DNA of 64,000 bases from Marinomonas pontica (GCF_026191375.1 NZ_JAODTL010000040.1:20297-84296); one strand, 5' to 3'. Shown: positions 39,722 through 49,626, counted from the stretch's first letter. A program made the numbers and translations. The notes: generated from the sequence alone by a model not told the origin.

Positions 39722-40663
39722 ATGGCTCGTAAAATTATTATTGATACCGATCCGGGTATAGACGACGCAATGGCGATCTTTTTTGCCTTCCAAGCGCCAC
39801 AGCTTGACGTGCTGGGTCTGACTACGACGTTTGGTAATGTGTCTGTGGAATTGGCAACACAAAATGCCATTACCTTGACGGAAATCGCCAAGGTAAATGT
39901 GCCTGTGGCGAAAGGTGTTGCGGTACCAAGTAAAATAGCCCCACGCCCACACCCTGACTTTGTTCATGGTGCTGATGGTTTTGGCAATATCGATTGGCCT
40001 GCGCCAAAAGGCCAAGCCGTTGATAAAAGCGCCGCGCAGTTTATCGTTGATACCGTGCGTGAATTTCCAGGTGAAGTGACCATAATCGCTCTTGGTCCGC
40101 TAGGTAACTTGGCAAAAGCGCTTGAGCTTGATCCAGAAGTAGCCAACTTAGTCGATGAAGTGGTGTTAATGGGTGGCACTGCGATTGAATACGGTAACGT
40201 ATCCCCAGTAGCGGAAGCGAACATCATGAACGATCCTCATGCGGCGGATAAGGTATTTACTGCGCCTTGGCAAGTGACCATGATTGGTCTGGATGTGACG
40301 CATCAAGTATTGTTGGATAACCCTATTCTAGAGCGTATTAGAGAAGCAAACCCAACAGAGGGTGGCTTCTTGTACGATTGCGCTCAGCATTACATTAATT
40401 TCTACAGCAGTCGATTTGATATGAATGGGTGTTACTTCCATGATGCATCAACCATTGCGTACGTGTTAGATCCGAGTATTTTTGGTGTTGAGTTGGGTGC
40501 CGTTCGCGTAGCGTGTGAAGGTATTGGCATCGGCCAAACGATTTTTGCACCGCAGGGTATGAGTTTTCCTGAGCCCCATTGGAATGATGTACCAATGACG
40601 CAAGTGTGTATGGAAGTGGACAGCCAAAAACTATTGGCATTATTTGAGACAACCCTGTCTTAA
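39722..40663 (+). CDS. Nucleoside hydrolase
   Basis: Ribonucleoside N-ribohydrolase of the IunH/Rih family, 313 residues. The calcium-binding DTDPGIDDA lies at residues 8-16, with LVDEVVLMGGTA and AEANIMNDPHAA as the other conserved parts. It would split nucleosides into base and ribose; the specificity (purine, pyrimidine or both) cannot be read from the sequence. Pairs with the upstream ribokinase. Confidence 0.9.
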   Translation: MARKIIIDTDPGIDDAMAIFFAFQAPQLDVLGLTTTFGNVSVELATQNAITLTEIAKVNVPVAKGVAVPSKIAPRPHPDFVHGADGFGNIDWPAPKGQAVDKSAAQFIVDTVREFPGEVTIIALGPLGNLAKALELDPEVANLVDEVVLMGGTAIEYGNVSPVAEANIMNDPHAADKVFTAPWQVTMIGLDVTHQVLLDNPILERIREANPTEGGFLYDCAQHYINFYSSRFDMNGCYFHDASTIAYVLDPSIFGVELGAVRVACEGIGIGQTIFAPQGMSFPEPHWNDVPMTQVCMEVDSQKLLALFETTLS

Positions 40664-40690
40664 ATCGTTAGAATGGCGCAATCAAACTGG

Positions 40691-40721
40691 AAGGCATGGA
40701 CAGTAACCCCATGCCTTTTTT
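40691..40721 (+). terminator. Terminator of the nucleoside hydrolase gene
   Basis: AAGGCATGG (40691-40699) pairs with CCATGCCTT (40709-40717), then T's. Confidence 0.85.
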
Positions 40722-40740
40722 TATTTATAAAGAGAAAGAT

Positions 40741-41013
40741 ATGAAATTATTAGTTAGAAACCTAGCGCGTAACACCACAGAACAAGAGCTAAGAGTCTTG
40801 TTTGCAGAACATGGCACATTGCAATCTTGTAATCTTGTAATGGACAAAGAGACCGGCGAATCAAAAGGTTTTGCCTTTGTTGAAATGCCAAAAGTCGGTG
40901 ACGCTAAAGTGGCCATTAAAATGCTAAACGGCAAAGAAGTTGACGGATCAAAAATTCGTGTGAAAAAAGCAGAAGAGACTGCGAAAAAAGTGGGTAGCGA
41001 TGACGCAGAGTAA
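40741..41013 (+). CDS. RRM-domain RNA-binding protein
   Basis: A 90-residue single-RRM protein. RNP2 is KLLVRNL at the start, RNP1 is KGFAFVEM, and the C-terminus is a short charged tail. Such small bacterial RRM proteins are often cold-induced, but no cold-shock element was recognised. The start at 40741 follows AGAGAAAG; the frame upstream overlaps the preceding terminator and is not used. Confidence 0.9.
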   Translation: MKLLVRNLARNTTEQELRVLFAEHGTLQSCNLVMDKETGESKGFAFVEMPKVGDAKVAIKMLNGKEVDGSKIRVKKAEETAKKVGSDDAE

Positions 41014-41059
41014 AATCCGCATCGAGTAATCTGCTATCCTAGCTTGTCTTTGTTATGAG

Positions 41060-41386
41060 CTAGGAATGAGCGTCAGCAAATGCTTTGATAAACTCCACAT
41101 CTTTGTTTGAAATCGTATGATAAGACAGCTTTATATAGTGCTTATTATGCTCATTAAAGACATCCAATTCTGGGTCACACAGCGCGACAATCGTGGCTGT
41201 TTTTCCTTCATGAATGGCCTTCAGCTCCAGTTTTACCATTTTAGACCCCTGTAAACCTCCTGGTGCTTCTACTTCGATTTTTTGTGTTGATATGTGTGTG
41301 CAATGGATTGGCATAACCATCCCATTGGTCAAATACAAAGAACCCGTCCAAAAGCAACGAACATAGGGTGAATGAGAAATAGACAC
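41060..41386 (-). CDS. Small protein, possibly PilZ-like
   Basis: A 108-residue protein starting with GTG after AGGA. The strand pattern and KHYIKLSYHTISNKDVEFIKAF near the end recall PilZ domains, but the RxxxR and DxSxxG c-di-GMP motifs are not seen, so cyclic-di-GMP binding is doubtful. No signal peptide. Function unknown. Confidence 0.55.
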   Translation of the reverse strand: MSISHSPYVRCFWTGSLYLTNGMVMPIHCTHISTQKIEVEAPGGLQGSKMVKLELKAIHEGKTATIVALCDPELDVFNEHNKHYIKLSYHTISNKDVEFIKAFADAHS

Positions 41387-41496
41387 AGGAATTATCCTTT
41401 GCTGGGTGAAGAACTAAAATCGATAACGATGCGTTTGCAATCGTCATTATAATGCAAGAATGTTCGCAATGGATAGTTGCAATAATATGATGCAAA

Positions 41497-41530
41497 TCAA
41501 GGTGTTGCACATGCACGTACAACACCTTGA
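41497..41530 (-). terminator. Hairpin after the aminotransferase gene
   Basis: Perfect 11-bp inverted repeat (41497-41507 with 41520-41530), 31 bp past the stop codon. The T run is weak. Confidence 0.6.
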
Positions 41531-41561
41531 GTTTTGGGGAGCGTAAATCGCAAGTGAAAAA

Positions 41562-42899
41562 TTAGCTTACTTGCTTAATGGTTTCTCCTAGAGCATTGAT
41601 GAGACTGTCCATTTCAGATTGCTCTGTTGTAAATGGTGGTGCTAACTGAATGGTATCGGCACCATAACGCACGTAATAGCCTTTCTCAAACATGGACATA
41701 GCAATCTGGAAAGGACGTTTCGCAGGCTCGCCATCGACTGGGGCAATGGTGATGCCCGCTGCAAAACCGTAGTTGCGAATATCAGTGACAATAGCGCTCG
41801 CATCTTTCAGTTGATGCACACAGTTTTCCCACGTGGAGCTCATGCTGCTAACACGCTCGATCAGACCTTGTTTCTTAATTTCTTCAAGTGACGCCAAACC
41901 AGCAGCACAAGCAATAGGGTGGGCAGAATACGTATAGCCATGTGGTACTTCTAGCATATAGTCTTGGCCACCATTATCCATAAAGGTATCGTAGATCTCT
42001 TGCTTGAACGCCACAGCGCCCATCGGAATCACGCCATTGGTGACCTGTTTAGCCATGGTAATAACGTCAGGAGTGACGCCAAAGGCTTCTGATCCCGTTT
42101 TTGCCCCCATACGACCAAATGCAGTAATTACCTCGTCAAAAATTAACAAAATATTGTGTTGATCACAGATCTCACGCAAACGCTTTAAGTAGCCTTGCGG
42201 TGGCACAATGACGCCAGCGGAACCTGACATAGGCTCGACAATCACGGCGGCAATGTTTGATGCATCATGCATTGTAATAAGGTTAATTAGATCGTCAGCA
42301 CGTTCTTTGCCTTGCTCTGCCATGCCTTTGGTAAATTCACTCCCCGGCACTTGAGTATGCGGTAAATGATAAGACTCTAAACCTTGACCGTACAGCGTGC
42401 GATTCGCGGGAATACCGCCCACGCTAAAGCCAGAAATACCAGCGCCATGATAGCCCTTTGCGCGGCCGATGAATTTTGTTTTCGTACCCATGCCTTTTTT
42501 GCGCCAGTATGCACGAGCAATTTTTAATGCCGTATCTACCGATTCAGAACCTGAACCTGTGAAGAAAACGCGGTTCAAGCCTTCAGGCATAAATTCGGTA
42601 ATCTGTTCGGCCAACAGGAAAGATTTCTCGTGACCAAACTGAAAAGCAGGGGAGTAATCCAGAGTTTTTACTTGTTGAGCCACCGCTTCATTGATCGCTG
42701 GAACACTGTGGCCTAAGCCGCAAGTCCACAACCCAGATAAACCGTCAAAGATCTGACGACCATCAAGGTCAGTGTAATAGTTGCCCGCCGCAGATGTAAT
42801 AATACGAGGGTCTTTCTTAAACTGACGATTGCCTGTGTAGGCCATCCAGTGTGCATCAAGTTGAGCTTGGGTCAAACTGGATTTAGTAATGTGGCTCAT
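41562..42899 (-). CDS. Omega-amino acid--pyruvate aminotransferase
   Basis: Class III PLP-dependent aminotransferase, 445 residues, closest in pattern to beta-alanine/omega-amino acid:pyruvate aminotransferases (BauA type). Visible: FTGSGSESVDTALKIARAYW, the Asp of LLIFDEVITAFGRMG that contacts PLP, and the PLP lysine in VITMAKQVTNGVIPMGAV. The start of the protein (LDAHWMAYTGNRQFKKDPRI) is also typical of this group. Likely role: breakdown of beta-alanine or polyamine products. No dehydrogenase partner is adjacent. Confidence 0.85.
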   Translation of the reverse strand: MSHITKSSLTQAQLDAHWMAYTGNRQFKKDPRIITSAAGNYYTDLDGRQIFDGLSGLWTCGLGHSVPAINEAVAQQVKTLDYSPAFQFGHEKSFLLAEQITEFMPEGLNRVFFTGSGSESVDTALKIARAYWRKKGMGTKTKFIGRAKGYHGAGISGFSVGGIPANRTLYGQGLESYHLPHTQVPGSEFTKGMAEQGKERADDLINLITMHDASNIAAVIVEPMSGSAGVIVPPQGYLKRLREICDQHNILLIFDEVITAFGRMGAKTGSEAFGVTPDVITMAKQVTNGVIPMGAVAFKQEIYDTFMDNGGQDYMLEVPHGYTYSAHPIACAAGLASLEEIKKQGLIERVSSMSSTWENCVHQLKDASAIVTDIRNYGFAAGITIAPVDGEPAKRPFQIAMSMFEKGYYVRYGADTIQLAPPFTTEQSEMDSLINALGETIKQVS

Positions 42900-43042
42900 A
42901 TCAAACTCTCTCTAAAGTTGAACATCAATAGAGTAAGAATGCCGAGCAAGAAAGGTTTAATAAATGTGATGTTATTTAATTTTAGATTAGTCTTTGATTA
43001 ACTAATGGTGGAGTCGTTATGAGCGTTCGCCTGTCTACAAAA

Positions 43043-43678
43043 TTAAGTAGAGGTTTTGTCCTTGTATTCGCAAAGGTCTTCAATAATGCAGGCATCGCAT
43101 TTAGGCTTTCGAGCGACACAAATATAGCGCCCATGAAGAATCATCCAGTGGTGAGCATCTAATAAGAACTCTTTCGGGACGAACTTGAGCAACTTCATTT
43201 CCACTTCTAGGACGTTTTTGCCCGGTGCGACTTTGGTTCGATTGCCAAAGCGAAAAATATGCGTATCCACTGCCATGGCCACTTGGCGAAACGCCGTATT
43301 GAGTACCACATTGGCCGTTTTACGACCAACACCTGGAAGGGCTTCCAGTTCTTCTCGTGTTTCTGGCACCACGCTGTTGTGTTTATCGATCAGTATTTGG
43401 CAGGTTTTGATGGCGTTTTCGGCTTTGGCGTTAAATAAGCCAATGGTTTTGATGTAGCTTTTTAGGCCATCAACGCCAAGCGCCAACATGGTTTCTGGGG
43501 TGTTGGCGACAGGGAAGAGTTTGCGTGTGGCTTTATTGACGCTGACATCTGTGGCTTGAGCAGAAAACAAAACGGCGATCAAAAGTTCAAAAGGCGAGCT
43601 ATATTCTAGCTCGGTTACGGGATTTGGGTTTTCAGCTCGTAAGCGAGAAAAGATCTCGTAGCGCTTTTCTTTGTTCAC
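43043..43678 (-). CDS. nth: Endonuclease III
   Basis: DNA glycosylase/AP lyase that removes oxidised pyrimidines. The 211-residue protein has the helix-hairpin-helix LPGVGRKTANVVL with the catalytic Lys, the catalytic Asp in AVDTHIFRF, and the 4Fe-4S cluster motif C-x6-C-x2-C-x5-C at the end (CVARKPKCDACIIEDLC). It starts with GTG. It follows rnfE on the same strand, as in E. coli, but repeats of about 200 bp separate them. Confidence 0.95.
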   Translation of the reverse strand: MNKEKRYEIFSRLRAENPNPVTELEYSSPFELLIAVLFSAQATDVSVNKATRKLFPVANTPETMLALGVDGLKSYIKTIGLFNAKAENAIKTCQILIDKHNSVVPETREELEALPGVGRKTANVVLNTAFRQVAMAVDTHIFRFGNRTKVAPGKNVLEVEMKLLKFVPKEFLLDAHHWMILHGRYICVARKPKCDACIIEDLCEYKDKTST

Positions 43679-43711
43679 AATAAGTAGCCTTTATTTACTT
43701 TAATACCCCCT

Positions 43712-43858
43712 CCCAACCTCCCCCTTAGCAGGGGGAGGAGCTTAGAGCTTTTTACTCCTTCCCAACCTCCCCCTTAGCAGGGGGAGGAGCTTAGAGCTTT
43801 TTACTCCTTCCCAACCTCCCCCTTAGCATGGGGAGGAGCTTAGAGCTTTTTTATTCCT
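43712..43858. repeat. Three tandem 49-bp hairpin repeats
   Basis: Units begin at 43712, 43761 and 43810 (period 49). Each holds the palindrome CCTCCCCCTTAGCAGGGGGAGG (third unit with one change) followed by AGCTTAGAGC and a T run. They lie between rnfE and nth and would be transcribed. Confidence 0.9.
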
Positions 43859-43895
43859 TCCCCTTATCTTCAAGGGGAAGGCTAGGATGGGGTTG
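43855..43895 (+). repeat. Dispersed hairpin repeat, copy D
   Basis: CCTTCCCCTTATCTTCAAGG and the following GGAAGGCTAGGATGGGGTTG match the start of repeat copies A and B. No gene. Confidence 0.75.
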
Positions 43896-43916
43896 TGTAG
43901 ATCTTGGTGTAAAGTG

Positions 43917-44684
43917 TTAACTAACCTGCCCAGTCACACGAACGCGTTTCGATGCGCTTGGGCCGTCTTTGGCTTTTTGCGTGGCAACGCGTTTTTTCTC
44001 ACGTTCGTCTAGGTAGTTTTTGCCGGCGATCAACAAGCCTAAGCCAATGAAAGCGCCAGGTGGCAATACAGCAAATAATACATTTGGGTAGTTTTCAAAA
44101 ACGACGACTTTCCAATGAATGGCCATGTCGCCGAATAAAAGCTGCATGTCGGAAAACAGTGTTCCTTGTCCGATTAATTCACGCATAGCACCTAAGGTAA
44201 CGAGGATAAACATGAAGCCCAAGCCCATCATAAAACCATCGAGCGCAGAAGGCAGCACAGGGTTGCGGCTAGCGAAAGCGTCAGCACGGCCAAGTATCGC
44301 GCAGTTTGTCACGATAAGCGGAATGAAAATCCCCAGAATCTGGTACAACTCATACGTGTAAGCTTGCATGATCAACTCGATCGACGTGGTGAACGAGGCG
44401 ATGATCATCACAAACGCAGGAAGACGAACGGCATCAGCAACATAGTTACGGATGATAGAAACCGCAATGTTTGAACCCACTAATACCACTAAGGTAGCGA
44501 GCCCAAGACCCAGTGCGTTAACCACCGTGCTGGTGACGGCCAGCATAGGACACAATCCCAACAACTGAACCAAAGCAGGGTTGTTTTTCCAAATGCCGTT
44601 ATAAATGATTTCAGCGTAATTCGCGCTTGGCTTACCCTCGTCTTGGGTCGCGTCACTTGTTGCTATTTCTGCGCTCATTTTCAT
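43917..44684 (-). CDS. rnfE: Rnf electron-transport complex subunit E
   Basis: Integral membrane subunit of the Rnf (Rsx) complex, which couples ferredoxin/NADH electron flow to ion movement and in E. coli resets SoxR. The 255-residue protein carries [20 protein letters not shown] and [18 protein letters not shown], both with conserved Cys for the intramembrane Fe-S centre shared with RnfA. Hydrophilic charged C-terminus. Last rnf gene; 9 bp after rnfG. Confidence 0.95.
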   Translation of the reverse strand: MKMSAEIATSDATQDEGKPSANYAEIIYNGIWKNNPALVQLLGLCPMLAVTSTVVNALGLGLATLVVLVGSNIAVSIIRNYVADAVRLPAFVMIIASFTTSIELIMQAYTYELYQILGIFIPLIVTNCAILGRADAFASRNPVLPSALDGFMMGLGFMFILVTLGAMRELIGQGTLFSDMQLLFGDMAIHWKVVVFENYPNVLFAVLPPGAFIGLGLLIAGKNYLDEREKKRVATQKAKDGPSASKRVRVTGQVS

Positions 44685-44693
44685 TGGGCTATC

Positions 44694-45311
44694 CTAATAC
44701 GCTAACAGCGTATCTTTGTGTTGATCAAAATAAATAAGGGTGTTTTTCACCGCGCGAACCACGGCGCGAGGGGTGATGGTTGCGCCGGTAAACTGGTCGA
44801 AATCACCGCCGTCTTTTTTCACGCCCCAGCCTTTTAAGCTCGGGTTTTCAAGCGACTTATTAGCAAAACCTAAAATCCACTTGGATTTTTTGAGGTCGAC
44901 CTTGTCACCTAGCCCCGGTGTTTCTTTATGACTAATGACTCGGCTGCCCGTCACTGTGCCGTTTTTATCAATGGCAACTAACATGTCTAAATTGCCGTTA
45001 TAACCGCGTGGTGCGATGGTTTCGAAGATGATTCCCGACACGTCACCGTTTTTGCGAGCGATGTGAATCTTGATGCCTTCTTCGCTGCCCAATAACGGAT
45101 CAGCAGGCAAGTACGCGGTGTCTTTGGTTAAATCATTGTCGTACAAATCCGCAGGCAAAATTTCGTTAAAAGCGGAAATTTGCGCATCCAAAATGTTGTT
45201 CTTGATGGTGTTGTCTGTGAGCTGGTGAGTCGTGGCAATAAGGCCTGCTGTCAGCACCGCAAAAATAGCAAGACCCAGACTGTTGCGACGAATAGAGGCG
45301 AACAATTCCAT
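44694..45311 (-). CDS. rnfG: Rnf electron-transport complex subunit G
   Basis: Membrane-anchored FMN-binding subunit of the Rnf complex, 205 residues. One N-terminal helix (about residues 12-28) is followed by a periplasmic FMN domain. The flavinylation site is the Thr in FTGATITPRAVV. Its ATG overlaps the rnfD stop by one base. Confidence 0.94.
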   Translation of the reverse strand: MELFASIRRNSLGLAIFAVLTAGLIATTHQLTDNTIKNNILDAQISAFNEILPADLYDNDLTKDTAYLPADPLLGSEEGIKIHIARKNGDVSGIIFETIAPRGYNGNLDMLVAIDKNGTVTGSRVISHKETPGLGDKVDLKKSKWILGFANKSLENPSLKGWGVKKDGGDFDQFTGATITPRAVVRAVKNTLIYFDQHKDTLLAY

Positions 45312-46368
45312 TAGTTATCCTCCCCAACTTTTAAACCGGATTTGGCTTTTTTGTGGCCGTAGGTTCTCGGTTGTGTGTAGTAATCGATTAACGGTGCCGC
45401 GAAGTTCATCAGCAATACACCAAACGCCACGCCATCAGGATAACCGCCCCAAGAGCGAATAATGTAAATCAAAATGCCAATACCGGCGCCATAAATCAGT
45501 TTGCCGCGATTACTGGTGCAAGATGACACTGGGTCAGTGGCAATAAAGAAGGCACCAAACATGGCTGCGCCAGTGGTTAAGTGGAAAAACGGTGTTGCCG
45601 TATCGGTTGGGTCGATCAAATGAAACACGCCAGACATCACCAACAAAGCACCAAGCAACGCGGCGGGCGTGTGCCACGTAATGATACGCAACCAAATCAG
45701 TGCCAGACCACCCACAAGGTACGCTAGATTTACCCAAAGCCAGCCGTTTAAGCTAGGGACTTGAAGAGCCGCAATGCTGCTAAAAGCCGTTTGCGTGTCT
45801 AACAAGTCTTTGTGTTTGAAACCATCTAATGGCGTTGCCATGGTGTAGCTGTCGATCACCGGAAGGTGATGGAAAATGGCTTGTAAACTTTGTAGGAAAG
45901 ACAAAGTCTCACCCGCAGAAATCATACTTTGCACGCCCAACCACTGGCTCATAGGAACAGGAAAAGACACTAAGACAATGGCATAACCGACCATAGCAGG
46001 GTTGAATGGATTATTGCCTAAGCCGCCGTAGAGCTGTTTCGCAAAGATGATCGCAAACGCAACGGCGGTTACTGTTACCCACCAAGGCACAACGGGAGGC
46101 AGGGCAACGCCTAACAACACCGCGGTTAATAGGGCACTGTAGTCTTTCAAGAAGAAACCGACAGCACGACGACGAATGGCCAAAATGGCGGCTTCACTTA
46201 ATAATGCTGTGATGCAGGCAATCATTAGGTTGATAAGCGTGCCCCAGCCAAATAGCCAAGTCTGTACGACTATGCCGGGAATGGTCGCTAAAATGACCAT
46301 CTGCATCACCCAAGAGGTGCGGCGTCCTGCACGTTGTGTGTGGGGGAGGTGATCCTCAATAATGCCAT
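45311..46368 (-). CDS. rnfD: Rnf electron-transport complex subunit D (frameshifted)
   Basis: Multi-helix membrane subunit of the Rnf complex carrying covalent FMN; the likely site is the Thr in MATPLDGF. About 352 residues when corrected. The true start is the ATG at 46368, one base after the rnfC stop, giving MALLRITSP; the frame then breaks in the G run at 46342-46346 (five where six are expected), which restores HTQRAGRRTSWVMQMVIL. Without this correction the protein would lack its N-terminus. IATDPVSSCTSNRGKLIYGAG near the end is typical. Confidence 0.92.
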
Positions 46369-49020
46369 TTAACGATTCTCTTGCATGTTGGTTTGCGAAT
46401 GAATAAGTTTTTCTAACAAGGCTTCAGCGCTTTGCAGACGTTTCTCGGCTGCATCAATCTCTTGGCGAATGCTGTTGGTGTCTTCTGGCGAGTTTTCTAG
46501 GCGCTTGTTGAGCTTGTTTATTTGCGCTTTTGCTAATGCCACCGCAATTTTTTCTTTCTTGATTTGCGTGGCCAGATCCATGTCAGCCGCGGCTTGAGCT
46601 TCAGCTGGCACCGCCTTAGTTTCTGTTTTAGCCGTTGCTGGTGTTGGTTGCTCGCTTTCTAGTGTAGCCAGCTTTTCTTGCGCTTCGATCAGTTTTTTAG
46701 GCCATTCTGAAGCGTTGATTTCGCTTTCGTCCTTGCCTTGGTCTTTTAAAAGCTGAATGTTTTTCTCGGCTTTTTTAATGCCGGCCTTGGCAATGGCCAG
46801 ATCAATTTTGCGTTTCTTCGCGGCATCGGCATTGGCACTGTCTGCTACGGATTCGGCTTTAGCGGTTGTCGTTTCTGCCGTCTGTGTTGCGGCTTCTGGA
46901 TTGGCTAAGGCTTTCTCTAATTCGTCAGCGCGCTGTTGCGCGTCTTGCAATTGCTGACGGATAGCATCTATTTCTGGTGCGTTAATCTCTTCCGCTTTCT
47001 TCAAAGCTTTTTCGACTTTTTTTACGGCCGCTTTGGCGATAGCCGCATCGATCTTGAGCTTCTTCAGATCATCATTGGCTGCGGCTTTAGGAGCGCTTGC
47101 CACCGGTGCGCTGGCGCCCAATGTCGCCAAGATGGCTTGTGCGGCTTTAAGATCCGCTTCAAATCCAGCGACTTTGTCTTTTAGTTCTTGGTCGTCTGGT
47201 GACTCGTCCAGTTGTTTCTGTAGCTTTTTCAATTTCACGCCAATGAGCGCCACATCGATTTTGGCTTTTTTCAATTCGTCATTGGCTGGGGCTGGTGTAG
47301 CCTCGGCAGCAGGGGCGGCTTGTGCTACGTTCGCCAGCTGAGCTTCAAGAGAGGCAACGGTCTTTTCTTGGTCGCTGACTTGCAGTTGTAAGCTGTTGAT
47401 GTCTTCCACATGCTCTTTTTCTTGCGCTTCTAGTAGCTGTTTTTGCAATTTCTTCAGCTTAGATTTGCCAATGGCGATGTCCACTTTTAGCTTTTTAGAA
47501 TCGTCTGATGCAGGCTCTGCAACGGCAGGTGCGGCCTTGGCAGGCGTTGCTTTCTTCGCATCTGTAGTTTTGCTTGGCGCGGCTTTTTGACGAGCCAGAC
47601 GTTTCGCTTCTTTTTCTGCGGCTTCGGCGTCTTGGCGAGCTTTACGGGCTTCAAAACGTTGCTTCGCCAAGTCGGATTTAACGTTGGCTTCACGAGCTTC
47701 GCGGATGCTGCTTTTCGTGTGGCGATAATACTGCACCAAGGGAATGCTGCTTGGGCACACATAAGAGCACGCGCCACATTCGATGCAATCGAAAAGGTTG
47801 TGATGCTCGGCTTTTTCGAACTCTTGGCTTTTACTGAACCACAATAATTGCTGAGGCAATAAGCTGGCTGGGCAGGCTTGTTCGCACATACCGCAACGAA
47901 TACAAGCTTGCTCGGGAGCCGGTGTTGGCAGTTCTTTTTTGCTGGCCGCCAAAATGCAGTTGCTGGTTTTAACGATTGGCACCAACGGGGAGTCAATTGT
48001 ATATCCCATCATTGGGCCACCCATAATTAGGCGGTGTAGCGCGTTCGGATTTGCGTCAGCGTAATCCAATAAATGGGAAATGGGGGTGCCCAGTAAGACT
48101 TCCACGTTTTGAGACGCATTCAATGCATCACCCGTTAACGTGGTAAAACGCGAAATCAGTGGTCTGCCGAGTTTTATGGCGTCATGGACAGCAACACAGG
48201 TGCCGACGTTTTGACACAAAATACCGATGTCGGCTGGGTATTGTCCACTGGGTACTTCTTTGCCCGTTAAAAGCTGGATTAATTGTTTCTCACCGCCAGA
48301 CGGGTACTTTGTTGGTACAACGGCGACTTGAATGTTGCTATTACGTTGTGTCAGCACGGTTTTTAAGGCCGCGATGGCGGTTGGTTTGTTGTCTTCGATA
48401 CCGATGACGACGTTTTCGGCTTCCACTAGGTGTTGAAGAATTTCGATACCCAATACTAACTCTAGTGTTTTTTCACGAATGAGCATGTCATCTGCGGTGA
48501 TGTAAGGCTCACATTCGGCCGCGTTAATAATAAAATGTGTCAGCGGATTTTTGTGCGCTCCCTGCAGTTTTACCTGTGTTGGAAAGCCCGCACCGCCCAT
48601 GCCGATGATGCCCATTTCGGACAAATACGCCAACACGTCAGTTTTGCTGATGTCTTGCCAGTTGTTTAATGGTTCTAGTGTTGTCCATGTGTCTTTGCCG
48701 TCTGGGGTAAGGATAATACAAAGGTCACTTAAGCCAGACGGGTGAGCAATCAAGCGCTCTTCGATTGCGCTGACCGTGCCAGACGTTGGAGCATGCAAAA
48801 AGCTGCTCAAAAAGCCGTTGTTAATGGCAATGGCGTCGCCTTTTAGTACGCTATCGCCCACTTTGACTAAAGGGCGTGAGCTTTGGCCAATGTGCTGACC
48901 CAGTGGTAAAATAAGCTCGCTTGGTAAACTAGGGCGACCCAATGGCAGTTGCAAAGACTGCGCTTTGTTTTCAGCTGGGTGGATGCCACCGTGGAAGGAG
49001 AAAATACTGGCGGTTTGCAT
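46369..49020 (-). CDS. rnfC: Rnf electron-transport complex subunit C with long repeat tail
   Basis: Membrane-associated NADH/FMN and Fe-S subunit of Rnf. The start ([19 protein letters not shown]) is at 49020, overlapping the rnfB stop. Residues 1 to about 450 form the normal core, with GMGGAGFPTQVKL (nucleotide site) and two 4Fe-4S motifs (CIRCGMCEQACP, CIECGACSYVCP). The remaining 400 residues are about five diverged coiled-coil units of 70-80 residues, each with a K-x-KIDxAIAKA-like start and a LE-x-L end, joined by Ala/Pro/Thr linkers. At 883 residues it exceeds the E. coli protein by more than 100. Confidence 0.94.
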   Translation of the reverse strand: MQTASIFSFHGGIHPAENKAQSLQLPLGRPSLPSELILPLGQHIGQSSRPLVKVGDSVLKGDAIAINNGFLSSFLHAPTSGTVSAIEERLIAHPSGLSDLCIILTPDGKDTWTTLEPLNNWQDISKTDVLAYLSEMGIIGMGGAGFPTQVKLQGAHKNPLTHFIINAAECEPYITADDMLIREKTLELVLGIEILQHLVEAENVVIGIEDNKPTAIAALKTVLTQRNSNIQVAVVPTKYPSGGEKQLIQLLTGKEVPSGQYPADIGILCQNVGTCVAVHDAIKLGRPLISRFTTLTGDALNASQNVEVLLGTPISHLLDYADANPNALHRLIMGGPMMGYTIDSPLVPIVKTSNCILAASKKELPTPAPEQACIRCGMCEQACPASLLPQQLLWFSKSQEFEKAEHHNLFDCIECGACSYVCPSSIPLVQYYRHTKSSIREAREANVKSDLAKQRFEARKARQDAEAAEKEAKRLARQKAAPSKTTDAKKATPAKAAPAVAEPASDDSKKLKVDIAIGKSKLKKLQKQLLEAQEKEHVEDINSLQLQVSDQEKTVASLEAQLANVAQAAPAAEATPAPANDELKKAKIDVALIGVKLKKLQKQLDESPDDQELKDKVAGFEADLKAAQAILATLGASAPVASAPKAAANDDLKKLKIDAAIAKAAVKKVEKALKKAEEINAPEIDAIRQQLQDAQQRADELEKALANPEAATQTAETTTAKAESVADSANADAAKKRKIDLAIAKAGIKKAEKNIQLLKDQGKDESEINASEWPKKLIEAQEKLATLESEQPTPATAKTETKAVPAEAQAAADMDLATQIKKEKIAVALAKAQINKLNKRLENSPEDTNSIRQEIDAAEKRLQSAEALLEKLIHSQTNMQENR

Positions 49021-49616
49021 TAGTGAACAACCTCCGCTTGACGATCCGTGGCAATAATATTCAATGAGGTGGCCGCGATACCTTGCGGTTTGTCCCAAGA
49101 CCAAGTTTTTGCTGTCACGCCAACTTCTACCATATCAATACAATCTACTGGGCAAGGTTCGACACACAGGTCACAACCTGTACATTCATCCGCAATCACG
49201 GTGTGCATTTGTTTTGCTGCGCCAAGAATGGCGTCCACAGGGCAGGCTTGAATACACTTGGTGCACCCAATGCATTCATCTTCACGAATCACCGCCACAC
49301 GTTTTGCGGTTTCTGTGCCGTGATCGCCATCCAAAGGCACGGCTTCTACATCCAGCAAGTCCGCTAACGCTTGAATGGTGCTTTGTCCACCCGGTGGGCA
49401 ATGGTTAATCGCTTCGCCGTTCGCAATGGCTTCGGCGTAAGGACGACACCCTGGGTGACCGCATTGGCCACACTGAGTTTGAGGAAGTAGGGCATCAATT
49501 TGGTCAACAATCGGGTCGCCTTCTACGTGGAAACGCACATTGGCGTAACCCAAAATAGCGCCAAAAACCAGTGACAGGAGCACCAACATTCCGATAGCGA
49601 GTAAAACCGTTAACAT
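49020..49616 (-). CDS. rnfB: Rnf electron-transport complex subunit B
   Basis: Fe-S subunit of the Rnf complex, 198 residues. An N-terminal membrane helix ([19 protein letters not shown]) is followed by the Fe-S motif [15 protein letters not shown] ... C and two ferredoxin motifs ([24 protein letters not shown]). AGGAG precedes the ATG at 49616 by 7 bp; the ORF upstream of it is not used. Confidence 0.95.
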   Translation of the reverse strand: MLTVLLAIGMLVLLSLVFGAILGYANVRFHVEGDPIVDQIDALLPQTQCGQCGHPGCRPYAEAIANGEAINHCPPGGQSTIQALADLLDVEAVPLDGDHGTETAKRVAVIREDECIGCTKCIQACPVDAILGAAKQMHTVIADECTGCDLCVEPCPVDCIDMVEVGVTAKTWSWDKPQGIAATSLNIIATDRQAEVVH

Positions 49617-49626
49617 CGTCGTACTC

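Noticed and set aside
43712..43858. Possible CRISPR array
   Set aside because: The units are directly tandem with no variable spacers, and each is itself palindromic; there are no cas genes.
47487..47996. Minus-strand ORF of 169 codons inside rnfC
   Set aside because: It is an alternative frame of rnfC; the rnfC frame contains the Fe-S motifs and the repeats.
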